The notes beneath the pieces were generated by a model, which had not been told where the DNA came from, did not search any database, and saw only the letters and a list, made by a program, of their open reading frames with translations. DNA of 64,000 nt, taken from the NCBI RefSeq assembly GCF_001431425.1, contig NZ_LDJG01000018.1:1-64000 (forward strand), written 5' to 3'. Source of the stretch: Stenotrophomonas nitritireducens (GTDB lineage Bacteria; Pseudomonadota; Gammaproteobacteria; Xanthomonadales; Xanthomonadaceae). The translations under genes were made by a program, and so were the position numbers. This document shows positions 18,818 through 28,967 of the stretch, piece by piece. Position 1 is the stretch's first letter, and each line of letters starts with the position of its first letter.

Positions 18818-20068
18818 ATGGCGATCGCAGCGGCCGGCGCAATCATCAACAACGACATCATCGTCTTCGGGCTGATCGCAGCCACGCTGGGTGCCATTTT
18901 CTGGACCTCCAGCAGCAACCTGCCATGGCTGAAGAAGTTCTACAGCTTCGTGCCGGCGCTGCTGCTGTGCTATTTCATCCCCGGGGTCTACAACACCTTC
19001 GGCCTGATCGACGGCGAGAACACCCGCCTGTACAACCCGATCGCGCGCGACGTGTTCCTGCCGGCGGCGCTGGTGCTGCTGACCCTGTCCATCGACCTGA
19101 AGGGCATTCTCGGCCTGGGCTGGAAGATGCTGGCCATGTACGTGGCGGCGGTGGTGAGCATCATGTTCGGCGCGGTGGTGGCGTTCTGGCTGATGGGTTT
19201 CATCCATCCGGAGACGGTGGCCGGCGGCACCTGGGGCGGCATGGCCGCGCTGGCCGGCAGCTGGATCGGCGGCGGCGCCAACATGCTGGCGATGAAGGAG
19301 ATCTTCGAGGTCGATGCGACCACTTTCGGCCAGTTCGCGGTGGTGGACGTCGGCGTCGGCTACGTGTGGATGGCGGTGCTGATCTTCTTCGCCTCGCGCG
19401 CCCCGGCGATGGACAAGCGCAGCGGTGCGGATACGACCGCCCTGGACGACCTGCGCGACCGCGTCGCCAGCTACCAGGCGCAGCATGCGCGCATCCCGGC
19501 GCTGGGCGACCTGATGGTGATGATCGGCGTGGCGTTCGGCGCGGTGGCGATCTCGCACGCGGTGGCCGCACCGCTGGCCGACTGGTTCGCCGCCCATGTC
19601 GGCTGGTCCTCGTCGGTGAGCCTGGACAAGCCGTTCGTGTGGGTGGTGCTGCTGGCGACCTTCATCGGCCTGGGGCTGAGCTTCACCCGCGCGCGCGAAC
19701 TGGAGGGCGTGGGCGCCTCGAAGTGGGGCTCGATGTTCCTGTACTTCCTGATCGCCTGCATCGGCATGCAGATGGACCTGCTGGCGCTGCTGGAGAAGCC
19801 GTGGCTGTTCGGGCTGGGCGTGCTGTGGATCGGCGTGCACATCGTGCTGCTGTGGCTGGCCGGCAAGCTGCTGCGGGTGCCGTTCTTCTATTTCGCCATC
19901 GCCTCGCAGAGCAACATCGGCGGCCCGGCCTCGGCACCGGTGCTGGCCTCGGCCTTCCATCCGGCGCTGGCGCCGGTGGGCGTGCTGCTGGGCACGCTGG
20001 GCTACGCGGTGGGTACCGGCGCGGCCTATGTGGTCGGCATCACCCTGCGGGCGATGGCCGGCGGTTGA
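18818..20068 (+). CDS. DUF819 family integral membrane protein
   Basis: A 416-residue inner-membrane protein of the DUF819 (YjcL-like) family with about 11-12 hydrophobic helices. Two glycine-rich repeats (GGTWGGMAALAGSWIGGGAN and ASQSNIGGPASAPVLAS) occupy equivalent places in the two halves, suggesting an inverted-repeat carrier. No substrate is established for the family as far as I know. AGGGGAGAAG before the ATG supports the start. The gene stands alone between a terminator and a REP array. Confidence 0.85.
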   Translation: MAIAAAGAIINNDIIVFGLIAATLGAIFWTSSSNLPWLKKFYSFVPALLLCYFIPGVYNTFGLIDGENTRLYNPIARDVFLPAALVLLTLSIDLKGILGLGWKMLAMYVAAVVSIMFGAVVAFWLMGFIHPETVAGGTWGGMAALAGSWIGGGANMLAMKEIFEVDATTFGQFAVVDVGVGYVWMAVLIFFASRAPAMDKRSGADTTALDDLRDRVASYQAQHARIPALGDLMVMIGVAFGAVAISHAVAAPLADWFAAHVGWSSSVSLDKPFVWVVLLATFIGLGLSFTRARELEGVGASKWGSMFLYFLIACIGMQMDLLALLEKPWLFGLGVLWIGVHIVLLWLAGKLLRVPFFYFAIASQSNIGGPASAPVLASAFHPALAPVGVLLGTLGYAVGTGAAYVVGITLRAMAGG

Positions 20069-20078
20069 GGCGGCGGGT

Positions 20079-20312
20079 GTAGAGCTGGGCACCGCCCCGC
20101 TGGGGCCTTCCCGGGTAAGCCACGCCGGGCGTTGCCCGGCGCTACAGAACCCGGCGGCCTTGCAGAGCGGGGCACCGCCCCGCTGGTGCCTTCCCGGGCA
20201 AGCCATGCCGGGCGTTGCCCGGCGCCACAGAACCCAGCGGCCTTGTAGAGCGGGGCAACGCCCCGCTGGCGCCTTCCCGGAAACGTTCCCGCCGGGCGTT
20301 ACCCGGCATTAC
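20079..20312. repeat. three tandem 83-bp units, each a pair of inverted GTAG-type REP hairpins
   Basis: Units begin at 20079, 20162 and 20245, an exact 83-bp period. Each starts with GTAGAG or GCAGAG and a hairpin such as GCGGGGC-AAC-GCCCCGC. Each ends with an oppositely oriented hairpin (GCCGGGC-GTT-GCCCGGC) followed by GCTAC, GCCAC or ATTAC, the reversed GTAG head. This is the layout of REP doublets (BIMEs) in Stenotrophomonas-like genomes. Differences between units show they are not recent identical copies. Confidence 0.88.
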
Positions 20313-20340
20313 AGGGACCATCGGCATCGCCTGCTGGAAA

Positions 20341-20372
20341 CGAAGAAGGCCACCTCCCGGTGGCCTTCTTCG
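20341..20372. terminator. bidirectional intrinsic terminator
   Basis: A perfect 14-bp stem CGAAGAAGGCCACC/GGTGGCCTTCTTCG with a TCCC loop, 20 bp beyond the stop of the minus-strand ybdD-like gene and beyond the REP array on the plus strand. Confidence 0.8.
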
Positions 20373-20392
20373 TTCCTGCATCGCGCCGGCGC

Positions 20393-20617
20393 TCAACAGC
20401 AGCGGAATCCCTTGCCGCCACCGAAGCGCGCCTCCTGGCGTTCGCGGAAGAAGGTCTTGTAGTCCATGACCTCGCGCTCGGGGTGCTTCTCGCGCATGTG
20501 CCGCACGTAGTTGTCGTAGTCCGGCACGCCGCAGCACAGGCGCGCGGTCTGCACCAGGCGCCGCCAGGTGCGGCGGAACGCCTGGTGCTGCCCGGCCGGG
20601 ACCAGGGCGGTGCCCAT
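20393..20617 (-). CDS. YbdD/YjiX-type small protein (DUF466), cstA partner
   Basis: A 74-residue protein of the short, basic family encoded directly after cstA-type transporter genes. It shows the family pattern [20 protein letters not shown] (here [14 protein letters not shown]), followed by [13 protein letters not shown] and a CC end. Its ATG overlaps the cstA stop (TAATG), so it is translated by coupling. It is thought to assist the CstA/BtsT transporter; its exact action is not known. Confidence 0.88.
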   Translation of the reverse strand: MGTALVPAGQHQAFRRTWRRLVQTARLCCGVPDYDNYVRHMREKHPEREVMDYKTFFRERQEARFGGGKGFRCC

Positions 20618-22683
20618 TACAGGTCCACCTCGTGCGGCTTGAGCGCCACGTACGGCGTTTCGTGGTCGGTGCGCACCGGCGAGCGGCGGGCAGCGACTAT
20701 CGTCTTGACCGAATACACCAGCACCGCGAACACCACGAACAGGAACAGCGCGGTGAGCCCGGCGTTGATGTAGTTGTTGACCATCACCTGCTGCATCTGC
20801 CCGAAGTCCTTGGACGGCGGCAGCAGGTTGCCGGCGGCGATGGCGTCGCGGTACTTGTGCGCCTGGGCGATGAAGCCCACCGCCGGTTCGCTGGAGAAGA
20901 TCTTGATGAAGCCGGCGGCGGTGGTGCACACCAGCAGCCAGATCGCCGGGATGATCGGCACCCAGACGTACTTCTCCTTCTTGGCCTTGAACAGCACCAC
21001 CGTGCACAGCAGCAGGGCGACGCCGGCCAGCATCTGGTTGGCGATGCCGAACAGCGGCCACAGCATGTTGATGCCGCCCAGCGGATCGGTGACGCCCTGG
21101 TACAGGAAATAGCCCCACAGCGCGACGCAGCCGCCGGTGGCGATGAAACTGGCCACCCACGAATCGGTGCGGCGCAGCGCCGGTACGAAGTTTCCGAGCA
21201 GGTCCTGCAGCATGAAGCGGCCGGAGCGGGTGCCGGCATCCACCGCGGTGAGGATGAACAGCGCCTCGAACAGGATGGCGAAGTGGTACCAGAACGCCAT
21301 CATGTTCTCGCCCGGCAGCACCGCGTGCAGGATCTGCGCGATGCCCACCGCCAGCGTCGGCGCGCCGCCGGCGCGCGAGAGGATGGAGTGCTCGCCGATC
21401 TCGGCGGCGGTGGCGGTCAACTGCTCGGGCGAGATGGTGAAGCCCCAGTTGCTGACCACCTGCGCGGCGTTGGCCACGTCGGTGCCGATCACTGCCGCCG
21501 GGCTGTTCATGGCGAAGTAGATGCCCGGCTCGATGATCGAGGCCGCGACCATCGCCATGATCGCCACGAACGATTCCATCAGCATGCCGCCATAGCCGAT
21601 GTAGGCGGCATGGCCTTCATTGGCCAGCAGCTTGGGCGTAGTGCCGGAGGAAATCAGCGCATGGAAGCCGGACACCGCGCCGCAGGCGATGGTGATGAAC
21701 AGGAACGGGAACATGCCGCCCTTCCACACCGGGCCGCTGCCGTCGGTGAACTGGGTCAGCGCCGGCATCTTCAGTTCCGGCATCACGATCAGGATGCCGA
21801 TCGCCAGGCCGACGATCGTGCCGATCTTGAGGAAGGTGGACAGGTAGTCGCGCGGCGCCAGCAGCAGCCACACCGGCAGCACCGCGGCGACGAAACCGTA
21901 GCCGATCAGCATCCAGGTGATCTGCACGCCGGTGAAGGTGAACATCGGTCCCAGCACCGGGTCGGCGGCAACCTTGCCGCCGTACCAGATCGCCGCCAGC
22001 AGCAGGACCAGGCCGACGATGGAGATCTCGCCGATCTTCCCGGGGCGGATGTAGCGCATGTACAGGCCCATCAGAATGGCGATGGGCATCGTCGCGATCA
22101 CGGTGAACATGCCCCAGGGGCTGCCTTCCAGTGCCTTCACCACGATCATCGCCAGCACCGCGAGGATGATGATCATGATCATGAACACGCCGAACAGGGC
22201 GATGGTGCCGGGCACCGGGCCCATTTCCTCGCGCACCAGGTCGCCGAGCGAGCGGCCGTTGCGGCGGCTGGAGATGAACAGGATCATGAAATCCTGCACC
22301 GCGCCGGCCAGCACCACGCCGGCGATCAGCCACAGCGTGCCGGGCAGGTAGCCCATCTGCGCGGCCAGCACCGGGCCCACCAGCGGGCCGGCGCCGGCGA
22401 TCGCCGCGAAGTGGTGGCCGAACAGCACGTGCTTGTTGGTCGGCACGTAGTCCAGGCCGTCGTTGTGGATCACCGCCGGGGTGGCGCGGGTCGGGTCCAC
22501 GCCCAGCACCTTGTTGGCGATGAACAGCCCGTAGTAGCGGAACGCGACCAGGTACAGCGAGACCGCCGCGGCCACGATCCACAATGCGTTGATGTGTTCG
22601 CCGCGGCGCAGCGCCACGACACCCAGGCAGAGCGCGCCGATCAGGGACAGCAGCGCCCATCCGGCCTTGGAGAAACCTTTCAT
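20617..22683 (-). CDS. cstA: CstA-family pyruvate/peptide transporter
   Basis: A 688-residue inner-membrane protein with about 16 or more hydrophobic helices. It belongs to the carbon-starvation CstA/BtsT family, whose characterised members import pyruvate and which have also been linked to peptide uptake. Typical blocks are [42 protein letters not shown] and [18 protein letters not shown] (each slightly longer in the protein). GAGGTGA five bases before the ATG at 22683 fixes the start and excludes the longer frame. The downstream DUF466 gene is coupled. Carbon-starvation or two-component control is likely by analogy; a motif at 22763-22780 may be part of it. Confidence 0.92.
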   Translation of the reverse strand: MKGFSKAGWALLSLIGALCLGVVALRRGEHINALWIVAAAVSLYLVAFRYYGLFIANKVLGVDPTRATPAVIHNDGLDYVPTNKHVLFGHHFAAIAGAGPLVGPVLAAQMGYLPGTLWLIAGVVLAGAVQDFMILFISSRRNGRSLGDLVREEMGPVPGTIALFGVFMIMIIILAVLAMIVVKALEGSPWGMFTVIATMPIAILMGLYMRYIRPGKIGEISIVGLVLLLAAIWYGGKVAADPVLGPMFTFTGVQITWMLIGYGFVAAVLPVWLLLAPRDYLSTFLKIGTIVGLAIGILIVMPELKMPALTQFTDGSGPVWKGGMFPFLFITIACGAVSGFHALISSGTTPKLLANEGHAAYIGYGGMLMESFVAIMAMVAASIIEPGIYFAMNSPAAVIGTDVANAAQVVSNWGFTISPEQLTATAAEIGEHSILSRAGGAPTLAVGIAQILHAVLPGENMMAFWYHFAILFEALFILTAVDAGTRSGRFMLQDLLGNFVPALRRTDSWVASFIATGGCVALWGYFLYQGVTDPLGGINMLWPLFGIANQMLAGVALLLCTVVLFKAKKEKYVWVPIIPAIWLLVCTTAAGFIKIFSSEPAVGFIAQAHKYRDAIAAGNLLPPSKDFGQMQQVMVNNYINAGLTALFLFVVFAVLVYSVKTIVAARRSPVRTDHETPYVALKPHEVDL

Positions 22684-22762
22684 CGAGTCACCTCGCGGGA
22701 AGACCGTTGCAAGAGTCCTCCCGCGGCGGCCGGGGGTCAACGCTCCGGCGGCCTGGAAGCGT

Positions 22763-22780
22763 GCGACTTTGGTCTTAGGC
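22763..22780 (-). promoter_or_regulatory. candidate regulatory motif upstream of cstA
   Basis: GCGACTTTGGTCTTAGGC lies about 80 bp upstream of the cstA start in the 233-bp region between cstA and the divergent pirin gene. Its ACTTTGGTC core is A/T-rich for this genome, and I have the impression that similar cores precede acetate and carbon-starvation genes in other proteobacteria. I could not verify that here. Confidence 0.2.
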
Positions 22781-22916
22781 CGGTGCCGCGACGGCGCATG
22801 GCCGGGCGCGACGACGCGCCGCTGACGCCGGAGCTGGAACGATCGGTTGCGGCGGTGGCGATTGGCGCGGCGGCGCGCGGCGCCCATTGTCCGGACATTG
22901 CAAGGGAGGCTTGACC

Positions 22917-23768
22917 ATGAGCGACCAGAACCTCGCGCGCGTGCTGCGTACCATCCGCGGCATGCCCACTTCCGATGGCGCCGGCGTGCGCCTGACCCGG
23001 GTGATCGGCACGCCGGCGCTGCCGGACCTCGACCCGTTCCTTATGCTCGACGAATTCGGCACCGACCGCGCCGAGGACTATATCGCCGGTTTTCCGGAGC
23101 ATCCGCATCGCGGTTTCGAGACCGTCACCTACATGCTCGACGGGCGCATGCGCCACCGCGACAACCATGGCAACGAAGGCCTGCTCACGCCGGGCAGCGT
23201 GCAATGGATGACCGCCGGCCGCGGTCTGGTGCATTCGGAGATGCCCGAGCAGGAATCCGGGCGCATGCGCGGTTTCCAGTTGTGGGTGAACCTGCCGGCG
23301 CGCGACAAGATGACCGAGCCGAAGTACCAGGAATTCGCCCCGGACCACATCCCGCAGGTGGCACCGGCCGAAGGCGTCACCGTCAAGGTGATCGCAGGTC
23401 AGGTGGGCGAGGTCCACGGCCCGATCGTGCAGCCGGCCACCGACCCGCTGTACCTGGACGTGGCGCTGGCGCCGGGGCGCGTGTGGTCGTACGAGCTGCC
23501 GGATGGGCACAACGCCTTCGCCTACGTGTTCGAGGGCGGGCTGACGCTGGGCGACGGCGAGTCCGCGCGCGCAGTGGCGCGGCATGAACTGGCGGTGCTG
23601 GGCGGCGGCCGCGGGCTGCGCCTGCAGGCCGGCGCGGAAGGCGCGCGCCTGATCGTGGTGGCGGGGCGTCCGCTGCGCGAGCCGGTGGCGCGCCACGGGC
23701 CGTTCGTGATGAATACCCGCGAGCAATTGATGCAGGCCTTCGTCGACTACCAGGAAGGGCGCTTCTGA
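22917..23768 (+). CDS. pirin family protein (bicupin)
   Basis: A 283-residue bicupin of the pirin family. Metal ligands of the N-terminal cupin are visible in HPHRGFETVTYML, and further on in GRGLVHSEMP. Some bacterial pirins have quercetinase activity and others modulate partner proteins, so no specific role is assigned. GGGAGGC before the ATG at 22917 supports the start. It is divergent from cstA. A second, distinct pirin is encoded at 25397-26257. Confidence 0.88.
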   Translation: MSDQNLARVLRTIRGMPTSDGAGVRLTRVIGTPALPDLDPFLMLDEFGTDRAEDYIAGFPEHPHRGFETVTYMLDGRMRHRDNHGNEGLLTPGSVQWMTAGRGLVHSEMPEQESGRMRGFQLWVNLPARDKMTEPKYQEFAPDHIPQVAPAEGVTVKVIAGQVGEVHGPIVQPATDPLYLDVALAPGRVWSYELPDGHNAFAYVFEGGLTLGDGESARAVARHELAVLGGGRGLRLQAGAEGARLIVVAGRPLREPVARHGPFVMNTREQLMQAFVDYQEGRF

Positions 23769-23819
23769 TTCGCTCGGCGCAGGTCGCGGCGCGGGCTCCA
23801 TGGAGCGGGACAATGCCAC

Positions 23820-23845
23820 GCCGGGCATGGCCCGGCGCTGCAGGG
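23820..23845. repeat. single REP-like hairpin
   Basis: GCCGGGC-ATG-GCCCGGC followed by GCTGCAG resembles one half of the REP units at 20079-20312, with a degenerate GTAG head. It lies between the converging ends of the pirin gene and the 23896 gene. Confidence 0.45.
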
Positions 23846-23895
23846 CGGCGCGCCGGCCATCCTGGCCTGCGCCTTGGCGGAAGCGACGGCAGGTC

Positions 23896-24357
23896 TTACT
23901 TGCCGGCGAAGTTGGCCGTGGCGTCGTCCAGGTTGCCGGTCAACTGCTGCAGCGCGGCCAGTTCGTTGACGTCGTCGGCGTCGATCCAGATCTGCGCGTA
24001 GCGGTTCCTGGCCAGCTTGACGGTGGTGATGCGCCGCGCGTCCAGCCCGGGCAGTTCGCGTCCGCCCATGTCCGGCTTGTACCAGTACAGGCTCTCGCCG
24101 GCGAAGCTGCCTTTCTCGGCGCGCAGGGCGCGGCTCAGGGTCAGGGCCGGGTCGCGCGCGGTCAGCATCACGTTCAGGACGGTACGGCCGTCGCCGGTGG
24201 TGGCCTTGCAGACGATGAAGTCGCTCTGCGCCTGCTCCTGCCACTGCAGGCCGCTGCTGGACGGCAGCAGCGGGCATTGCGTGGCCTGCTGCGCGGATGC
24301 GCCGGCACTGCCGGCCAGCAGCAGCGCGCAGGCGATGATACGGATGTGTTTCAGCAT
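23896..24357 (-). CDS. small secreted protein of unknown function
   Basis: A 153-residue exported protein. The signal peptide (MLKHIRIIACALLLAGSAGA, cut near ASAQQ) is clear, and the mature part has two Cys (TQCPLL and VCKAT) that could pair. I do not recognise a family. GGGGGAA three bases before the ATG at 24357 chooses this start over an upstream in-frame ATG. The 228 bp between it and aqpZ contain only the hairpins listed separately. Confidence 0.65.
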   Translation of the reverse strand: MLKHIRIIACALLLAGSAGASAQQATQCPLLPSSSGLQWQEQAQSDFIVCKATTGDGRTVLNVMLTARDPALTLSRALRAEKGSFAGESLYWYKPDMGGRELPGLDARRITTVKLARNRYAQIWIDADDVNELAALQQLTGNLDDATANFAGK

Positions 24358-24496
24358 GCATTCCCCCGGAACGCCGGCCACGTTGGGCGCGACGGCTGTC
24401 GTGATGTCTGTCTGTAACCAACCCACCTGCGGGCGTTGTTGCCCCTGCCCGATGCACGCGTCCCCGTTGCGCGCCAGCTGTGTTTCCACGGTATTA

Positions 24497-24563
24497 CAAA
24501 AACGCCGGTGGCGGCAAACCGCCGGCGGCGCAGACGCGACGGCCCCCGGGTGGGGGCCGTCGC
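24497..24563 (-). terminator. terminator region after aqpZ (two hairpins)
   Basis: Reading on the minus strand from aqpZ there is first a perfect 12-bp stem GCGACGGCCCCC/GGGGGCCGTCGC (24536-24563). A second hairpin GGCGG-TTTG-CCGCC with extended arms follows and ends in GTTTTTG (24497-24502), a proper U tract. Confidence 0.65.
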
Positions 24564-24585
24564 GGGTGCATGCTGCGGGGGAGCG

Positions 24586-25308
24586 TCAGCGCTGGTCGCT
24601 GCCGATCCACTTGTAGGCCAGGCCGCCGATCAGCGCGCCCAGGAACGGCGCCACCCAGAACAGCCACAGCTGGCCCATCGCACCGGGGCCGGCGAACAGC
24701 GCCACCGCGGTGGAGCGCGCCGGGTTCACCGAGGTGTTGGTGACCGGGATGCTGATCAGGTGGATCAGGGTCAGCGCCAGGCCGATCGCGATCGGAGCGA
24801 AGCCGGCCGGTGCCTTGCCGTGGGTGGAGCCCATGATCACCACCAGGAACATCGCGGTCATCACCACTTCGCACAGGAAGGCGGCGGCCACGCTGTAGCC
24901 GCCCGGCGACAGCGCGCCGTAGCCGTTGCTGGCGAAGGCGCCGGCCTGGCTGCCGTCGATGGCGAAACCGGGCTGGCCCTGCGCGATATGCAGCAGGATG
25001 AAGGCGGCGAGGGTGCCGCCCAGCACCTGGGCGACGATGTAAGGCACCAGGTCCTTGCCGGCGAAGCGGCCGCCGGCCCACAGGCCGAGGCTGACCGCCG
25101 GGTTGAAGTGCGCACCGGAGACGTGCCCGAACGCATAGGCGCCGGTCAGCACGGTCAGGCCGAACGCCAGCGCGACACCGACGAAGCCGATGCCCAGTGG
25201 ATTGCCGTCACCGCCGAACTTGGCCGCCAGCACGGCGCTGCCGCAGCCGCCCAACACCAGCCAGAAGGTGCCGAGGAACTCGGCCGCCAGTCGCTTCCCC
25301 ATGCTCAT
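24586..25308 (-). CDS. aqpZ: aquaporin Z
   Basis: A 240-residue water channel with six hydrophobic helices and both NPA loops (HFNPAVS and VNPARS). The selectivity-filter surroundings ([18 protein letters not shown] and [11 protein letters not shown]) match AqpZ rather than glycerol channels. Start at 25308 with GGGGAA upstream; a second ATG two codons later is also possible. Expected to carry water in osmotic adaptation. Followed by a two-hairpin terminator. Confidence 0.92.
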   Translation of the reverse strand: MSMGKRLAAEFLGTFWLVLGGCGSAVLAAKFGGDGNPLGIGFVGVALAFGLTVLTGAYAFGHVSGAHFNPAVSLGLWAGGRFAGKDLVPYIVAQVLGGTLAAFILLHIAQGQPGFAIDGSQAGAFASNGYGALSPGGYSVAAAFLCEVVMTAMFLVVIMGSTHGKAPAGFAPIAIGLALTLIHLISIPVTNTSVNPARSTAVALFAGPGAMGQLWLFWVAPFLGALIGGLAYKWIGSDQR

Positions 25309-25396
25309 CGTCTATTCCCCGCAGTGGCCCGGAGTGGGCGCAGGAAAAATAACCAAGAACCGTGATGGCGGCGTATCGAAAACGTTAACCGGCGCC

Positions 25397-26257
25397 TCAG
25401 CCCGGCAGCGGGATGAATTCCTTGTCGTCGCCGGGGATGGTGCCGAAGCGGCCGTCGCGCCAGTCGTCCTTGGCCTGCTCGATGCGCTCCTTCGAACTGG
25501 AGACGAAGTTCCACCACAGGTGGCGCGGGCCGTCGAGCGGCTCGCCGCCCATCAGCATCGCCTTGAGCGGGGTCTTGGCGCGCAGGCGCCCGCGCGCGCC
25601 CGGCTCCGGAATCACCAGGTGCTGCACCGGGATGTCCACGCCGTCGAGCTGCGCATCGCCTTCCAGCACGTAGAGCGCGCGCTCTACGTGCGAGGTATCC
25701 AGGTCGATCTCGGCGCCTGGCTCCAGGTCGATGGCGACGTTGAGCGTGTCGGCGAATACCCGTACCGGCGATTCCTCGCCATAGGCGCGGCCGGCGATCA
25801 CCCGCAGCCAGGCGCCGTCGCGACGCTGCTGCGGCAGCTGGGCCGCGCCGAAGTGATGGAATTCCGGCGCGGTTTCCTCGTATTCCTTCGGCAGCGCCAC
25901 CCAGGTCTGCATGCCGTGCAGCGGATGATCGTGCTCGCGCTCGGGCGGCGGCGTGCGTTCGGAATGGGCGATGCCGCGGCCGGCGGTCATCCAGTTGACG
26001 TCGCCGGGGCGGATGACCTGTTCCGAGCCGAGCGTGTCGCGGTGGCCGATGGCGCCGGACCACAGGAAGGTGACCGTCGCCAGGCCGATATGCGGATGCG
26101 GGCGCACGTCGATGCCCTGGCCGGGCGCGAACACCGCCGGGCCCATGTGGTCGACGAACACGAACGGCCCGACGCTGCGCGCCTGCAGCGTCGGCACGGC
26201 GCGGCGCACCTGGAAACCACCGAGGTCGTGGACGCGGGGGCTGATGATCGTGGTCAT
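25397..26257 (-). CDS. pirin family protein (second copy type)
   Basis: A 286-residue pirin with N-terminal cupin ligands in [14 protein letters not shown] and [11 protein letters not shown], and a C-terminal cupin carrying the pirin-C pattern. It is only distantly like the pirin at 22917, so the two are not a recent duplication. AAAGGAG eight bases before the ATG at 26257 supports the start. It lies upstream of aqpZ on the same strand, 88 bp apart. Confidence 0.88.
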   Translation of the reverse strand: MTTIISPRVHDLGGFQVRRAVPTLQARSVGPFVFVDHMGPAVFAPGQGIDVRPHPHIGLATVTFLWSGAIGHRDTLGSEQVIRPGDVNWMTAGRGIAHSERTPPPEREHDHPLHGMQTWVALPKEYEETAPEFHHFGAAQLPQQRRDGAWLRVIAGRAYGEESPVRVFADTLNVAIDLEPGAEIDLDTSHVERALYVLEGDAQLDGVDIPVQHLVIPEPGARGRLRAKTPLKAMLMGGEPLDGPRHLWWNFVSSSKERIEQAKDDWRDGRFGTIPGDDKEFIPLPG

Positions 26258-26348
26258 GGCGCGGGCTCCTTTGCGGGGATGGGCAGGATGGCATGCGCCG
26301 CACGCCCGTGCCGGCGGTCCGGCCGTAACGGACTGTTGCCGCGATGGA

Positions 26349-27029
26349 TCAGGCGCCGCCGTCGCGGCGCGAGGCGATGCGGTCGGCCAGGCGCGTGGGT
26401 TCGGGCAGGCGGTAGTGGGTGAGGCAGGCCAGCACCAGCGGCAGGCAGGCCTGCACCGAGACGTGGTTGCCCGGCGAGATGAACAGTGGATTGCAGCGCG
26501 GCTTGCTGCGCAGCACCCAGCCGACCTGGCGGCCCTTGTGGAACAGCGGCGCGTGGTCGCCGCGCTCCGGTCCCGGTTCGGCGTAGTCGCCGACCAGGCG
26601 GCTCTTGCCCACGCCGATGCTGGGCAGCCCGGTCAGCACGCCCAGGTGTGCGGCGATGCCCAGCCCGCGCGGATGGGCGATGCCGTGGCCGTCGACCAGC
26701 ACCAGCTGCGGCTCCTCCCGCAGTTGCCGCAGCGCCTGCAGCACCGCCGGCAGTTCGCGGAAACTGAGCAGGCCGGGGATGTAGGGCAGGGCGGTGGGCA
26801 GGCGCGCCAGGGTCGATTCGACCGGCTGCAGGCTGAAGCCATCCACGCGCACCGCCACCGAGCGGGTGATGCGGCCCTCGTCCTCGAAGCCGCTGTCCAC
26901 GCCGGCCACGCGTGCCGGCAGGGCGGCCAGGCGGTCGTCCAGTTCCACGCGCGCGGCCAGTTCGACCTGTTGGCGGCGCAGCCCGGCCAGGGTGGCGGGG
27001 GCGATGTCGGCGGGAGGCAGGAAGCGCAT
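26349..27029 (-). CDS. nfi: endonuclease V (deoxyinosine-specific)
   Basis: A 226-residue DNA repair nuclease that nicks next to deoxyinosine. Metal-binding acidic residues are visible at D45 (AGVDSGF), E92 ([11 protein letters not shown]) and D113 ([10 protein letters not shown]). The family motif [10 protein letters not shown] also appears. Length is normal for bacterial EndoV. It is divergent from gpmA. No good Shine-Dalgarno is seen, but the start fits the family N-terminus. Confidence 0.93.
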   Translation of the reverse strand: MRFLPPADIAPATLAGLRRQQVELAARVELDDRLAALPARVAGVDSGFEDEGRITRSVAVRVDGFSLQPVESTLARLPTALPYIPGLLSFRELPAVLQALRQLREEPQLVLVDGHGIAHPRGLGIAAHLGVLTGLPSIGVGKSRLVGDYAEPGPERGDHAPLFHKGRQVGWVLRSKPRCNPLFISPGNHVSVQACLPLVLACLTHYRLPEPTRLADRIASRRDGGA

Positions 27030-27137
27030 GCGTCCAAGCCTGCCACTTCCGCGGTGGCCGCGCAGTGCAGGCGGAGGCGCGAAGGGAAGCGGCTACAATC
27101 GACCGGTTCCCTTTCCCCCGACCCGGAGACTTTCGCA

Positions 27138-27887
27138 GTGACCCGCAAACTCGTGCTGTTGCGCCATGGCCAGAGCCAGTGGAACCTCGACAACCGCTTC
27201 ACCGGCTGGGTGGACGTGGAGCTGACCGAGCAGGGCCGCCGCGAAGCCGCCGCCGCCGGCCGGCTGATGAAGGAAGAAGGGCTGCAGTTCGATGTCGCCC
27301 ACACCTCGGTGCTCAAGCGCGCCATCCACACCCTGCAGGGCGCGCTGGCCGAACTGGGCCAGGACTGGCTGCCGGTGAACAAGTCCTGGCGGCTCAACGA
27401 GCGCCATTACGGCGGCCTGCAGGGCCTGGACAAGGCCGAGACCGCCGCCAAACACGGCGAGGAGCAGGTCAAGGTATGGCGCCGTTCCTACGACATCCCG
27501 CCGCCGCCGATGGACCTGGAAGACCCGGGCCACCCGATCCACGACCGCCGCTACGCCGGCCTGGACCGCAACGCGCTGCCGGGCACCGAGTCGCTGGCCA
27601 CCACCCTGGACCGCGTGCTGCCGTACTGGCACGACGCGATCGCCCCGCAGCTGAAGGATGGCAGGACCGTGCTGGTCACCGCCCACGGCAACTCGCTGCG
27701 CGCGCTGTACAAGTACCTCAACCATGTCTCGCGCGAGGAAATCCTCGAGCTCAACATCCCCACCGGCATCCCGCTGCTGTTCGAATTGAACGATGACCTG
27801 AGCGTGCAGTCGTTCCGCTACCTCGGCGATCCGGAAGCGGCGAAGAAGGCGGCCGAGGCCGTGGCCAACCAGGGCAAGGCGAAGTAA
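27138..27887 (+). CDS. gpmA: 2,3-bisphosphoglycerate-dependent phosphoglycerate mutase
   Basis: A 249-residue cytoplasmic glycolytic enzyme that interconverts 3- and 2-phosphoglycerate. The phosphohistidine motif LRHGQSQWN (H10), the [12 protein letters not shown] block and the second His in VTAHGNSLR are intact. Start is GTG at 27138, since no ATG precedes the conserved N-terminus; CGGAG lies upstream. A TACAAT -10 candidate occupies 27094-27099. A strong terminator follows. Confidence 0.96.
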   Translation: MTRKLVLLRHGQSQWNLDNRFTGWVDVELTEQGRREAAAAGRLMKEEGLQFDVAHTSVLKRAIHTLQGALAELGQDWLPVNKSWRLNERHYGGLQGLDKAETAAKHGEEQVKVWRRSYDIPPPPMDLEDPGHPIHDRRYAGLDRNALPGTESLATTLDRVLPYWHDAIAPQLKDGRTVLVTAHGNSLRALYKYLNHVSREEILELNIPTGIPLLFELNDDLSVQSFRYLGDPEAAKKAAEAVANQGKAK

Positions 27888-27908
27888 CGCCGGCCTGCCC
27901 GACGCATC

Positions 27909-27936
27909 GAAACACCCGGCTTGGGCCGGGTGTTTT
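27909..27936 (+). terminator. intrinsic terminator after gpmA
   Basis: The stem AAACACCCGGC/GCCGGGTGTTT with loop TTGG runs directly into TTTT. The A-rich left arm lets it also serve the convergent XRE gene. Confidence 0.88.
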
Positions 27937-27964
27937 CGTTTGTGGATCGACTGACAGGGCGGGG

Positions 27965-28354
27965 TCAGCGGCGGCAGCTGGCCGGTTCGGCCTTGCAGGC
28001 TTCGTTGATCCGGTTGTCGCGCAGGCCCGCGTTCTTGCCGAGGACGTAGCCTGCGACCAGCTGGAACATGATCACCGCCAGCACGATGCTCACGATCCAC
28101 AGGGTGATCTTGATGCGGTCGGCCGCTCCGATGCCGGAAGCGGGCCGCGCCGGCGCGGCTTCGCGACCGGCCAGTTGCCCCGGTTCGATACCCAGCGCGG
28201 CGGCCACCGCCATCCGCGACTCATGCGAGGCCTTGCCTTCGGCCTCCAGCCGCTGCACGGTGCGCGGGCTGAGCCCGGCCACGTCCGCCAGGTGTTCCTG
28301 CGACCAGCCGCGCGCCTCGCGCAATGTCCTGATCCGGTTGGCGTCGATCTTCAT
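27965..28354 (-). CDS. XRE-type helix-turn-helix protein with C-terminal membrane segment
   Basis: A 129-residue protein. Residues about 6-60 form a Cro/C1-type helix-turn-helix (IRTLREARGWSQEHLADVAG, then LSPRTVQRLEAEGKAS). A 22-residue hydrophobic helix (ITLWIVSIVLAVIMFQLVAG) and a short tail with two Cys follow. A membrane-anchored XRE regulator of this layout is common in Xanthomonadales; target genes are unknown. The ATG at 28354 begins the DNA-binding domain. Confidence 0.8.
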   Translation of the reverse strand: MKIDANRIRTLREARGWSQEHLADVAGLSPRTVQRLEAEGKASHESRMAVAAALGIEPGQLAGREAAPARPASGIGAADRIKITLWIVSIVLAVIMFQLVAGYVLGKNAGLRDNRINEACKAEPASCRR

Positions 28355-28583
28355 CGTTTTCTCGTCCACTGTGACCGCTCCGCGATGGTAAGGGAGCCGG
28401 CACGCTGCCGCGACGGCCCGCCCCGGACCACGACAGCGACACGCCAGATTCACGACAGGCCTTGCCGATCAAGGTCTTGCCGGACGCTCGGCCGGCCGCC
28501 GCGCCGGTGCCCGCCGGCCGGGCTATGCTTCGGCCACGGCGGCGGCGCGGCCGGTTTTTCCATCCAACGCACAGGGAAACCGC

Positions 28584-28955
28584 ATGAACACGTCCACGGA
28601 GCGACGCCATTTCTGGCGTGCCCCCTTCCATTCACCGGCCCGCCTGGTCCGCGCCGACGGCCGCGTCCATGCGGGGCAGGTACACGATGTGTCGCTGAAG
28701 GGCGCGCTGTTCGAGGTGGGCGCCGGCGACGACTGCCGGCTGGACGAGTGCTGCCAGCTGCAGGTCGATCTGTCCGAAGACCTGCCGATCCGCATGCAGG
28801 CCACCGTGGTGCATGTGGAAGGATGCAACGTCGGCCTGCGCTGCGATGAGATCGACCTGGACAGCATCACCGCGCTGCGCCGCGTGATCGAACTCAATGC
28901 CGCCGATCCGGCCCTGCTGGAACGCGAGCTCGGTGCGCTGGTGCGGCACGGCTGA
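28584..28955 (+). CDS. PilZ domain protein (c-di-GMP receptor)
   Basis: A 123-residue single-domain protein. The two cyclic-di-GMP motifs are present: RRHFWR (RxxxR, residues 8-12) and DVSLKG (D/NxSxxG, residues 35-40). It probably passes c-di-GMP signals to motility or surface machinery. An HD-GYP phosphodiesterase (38091) and a GGDEF-EAL protein (49575) encoded in the same window could feed the same pool. TATGCT at 28524-28529 is a -10 candidate. The next gene converges on it with a 12-bp gap. Confidence 0.88.
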   Translation: MNTSTERRHFWRAPFHSPARLVRADGRVHAGQVHDVSLKGALFEVGAGDDCRLDECCQLQVDLSEDLPIRMQATVVHVEGCNVGLRCDEIDLDSITALRRVIELNAADPALLERELGALVRHG

Positions 28956-28967
28956 CCGGCCGGGCGC

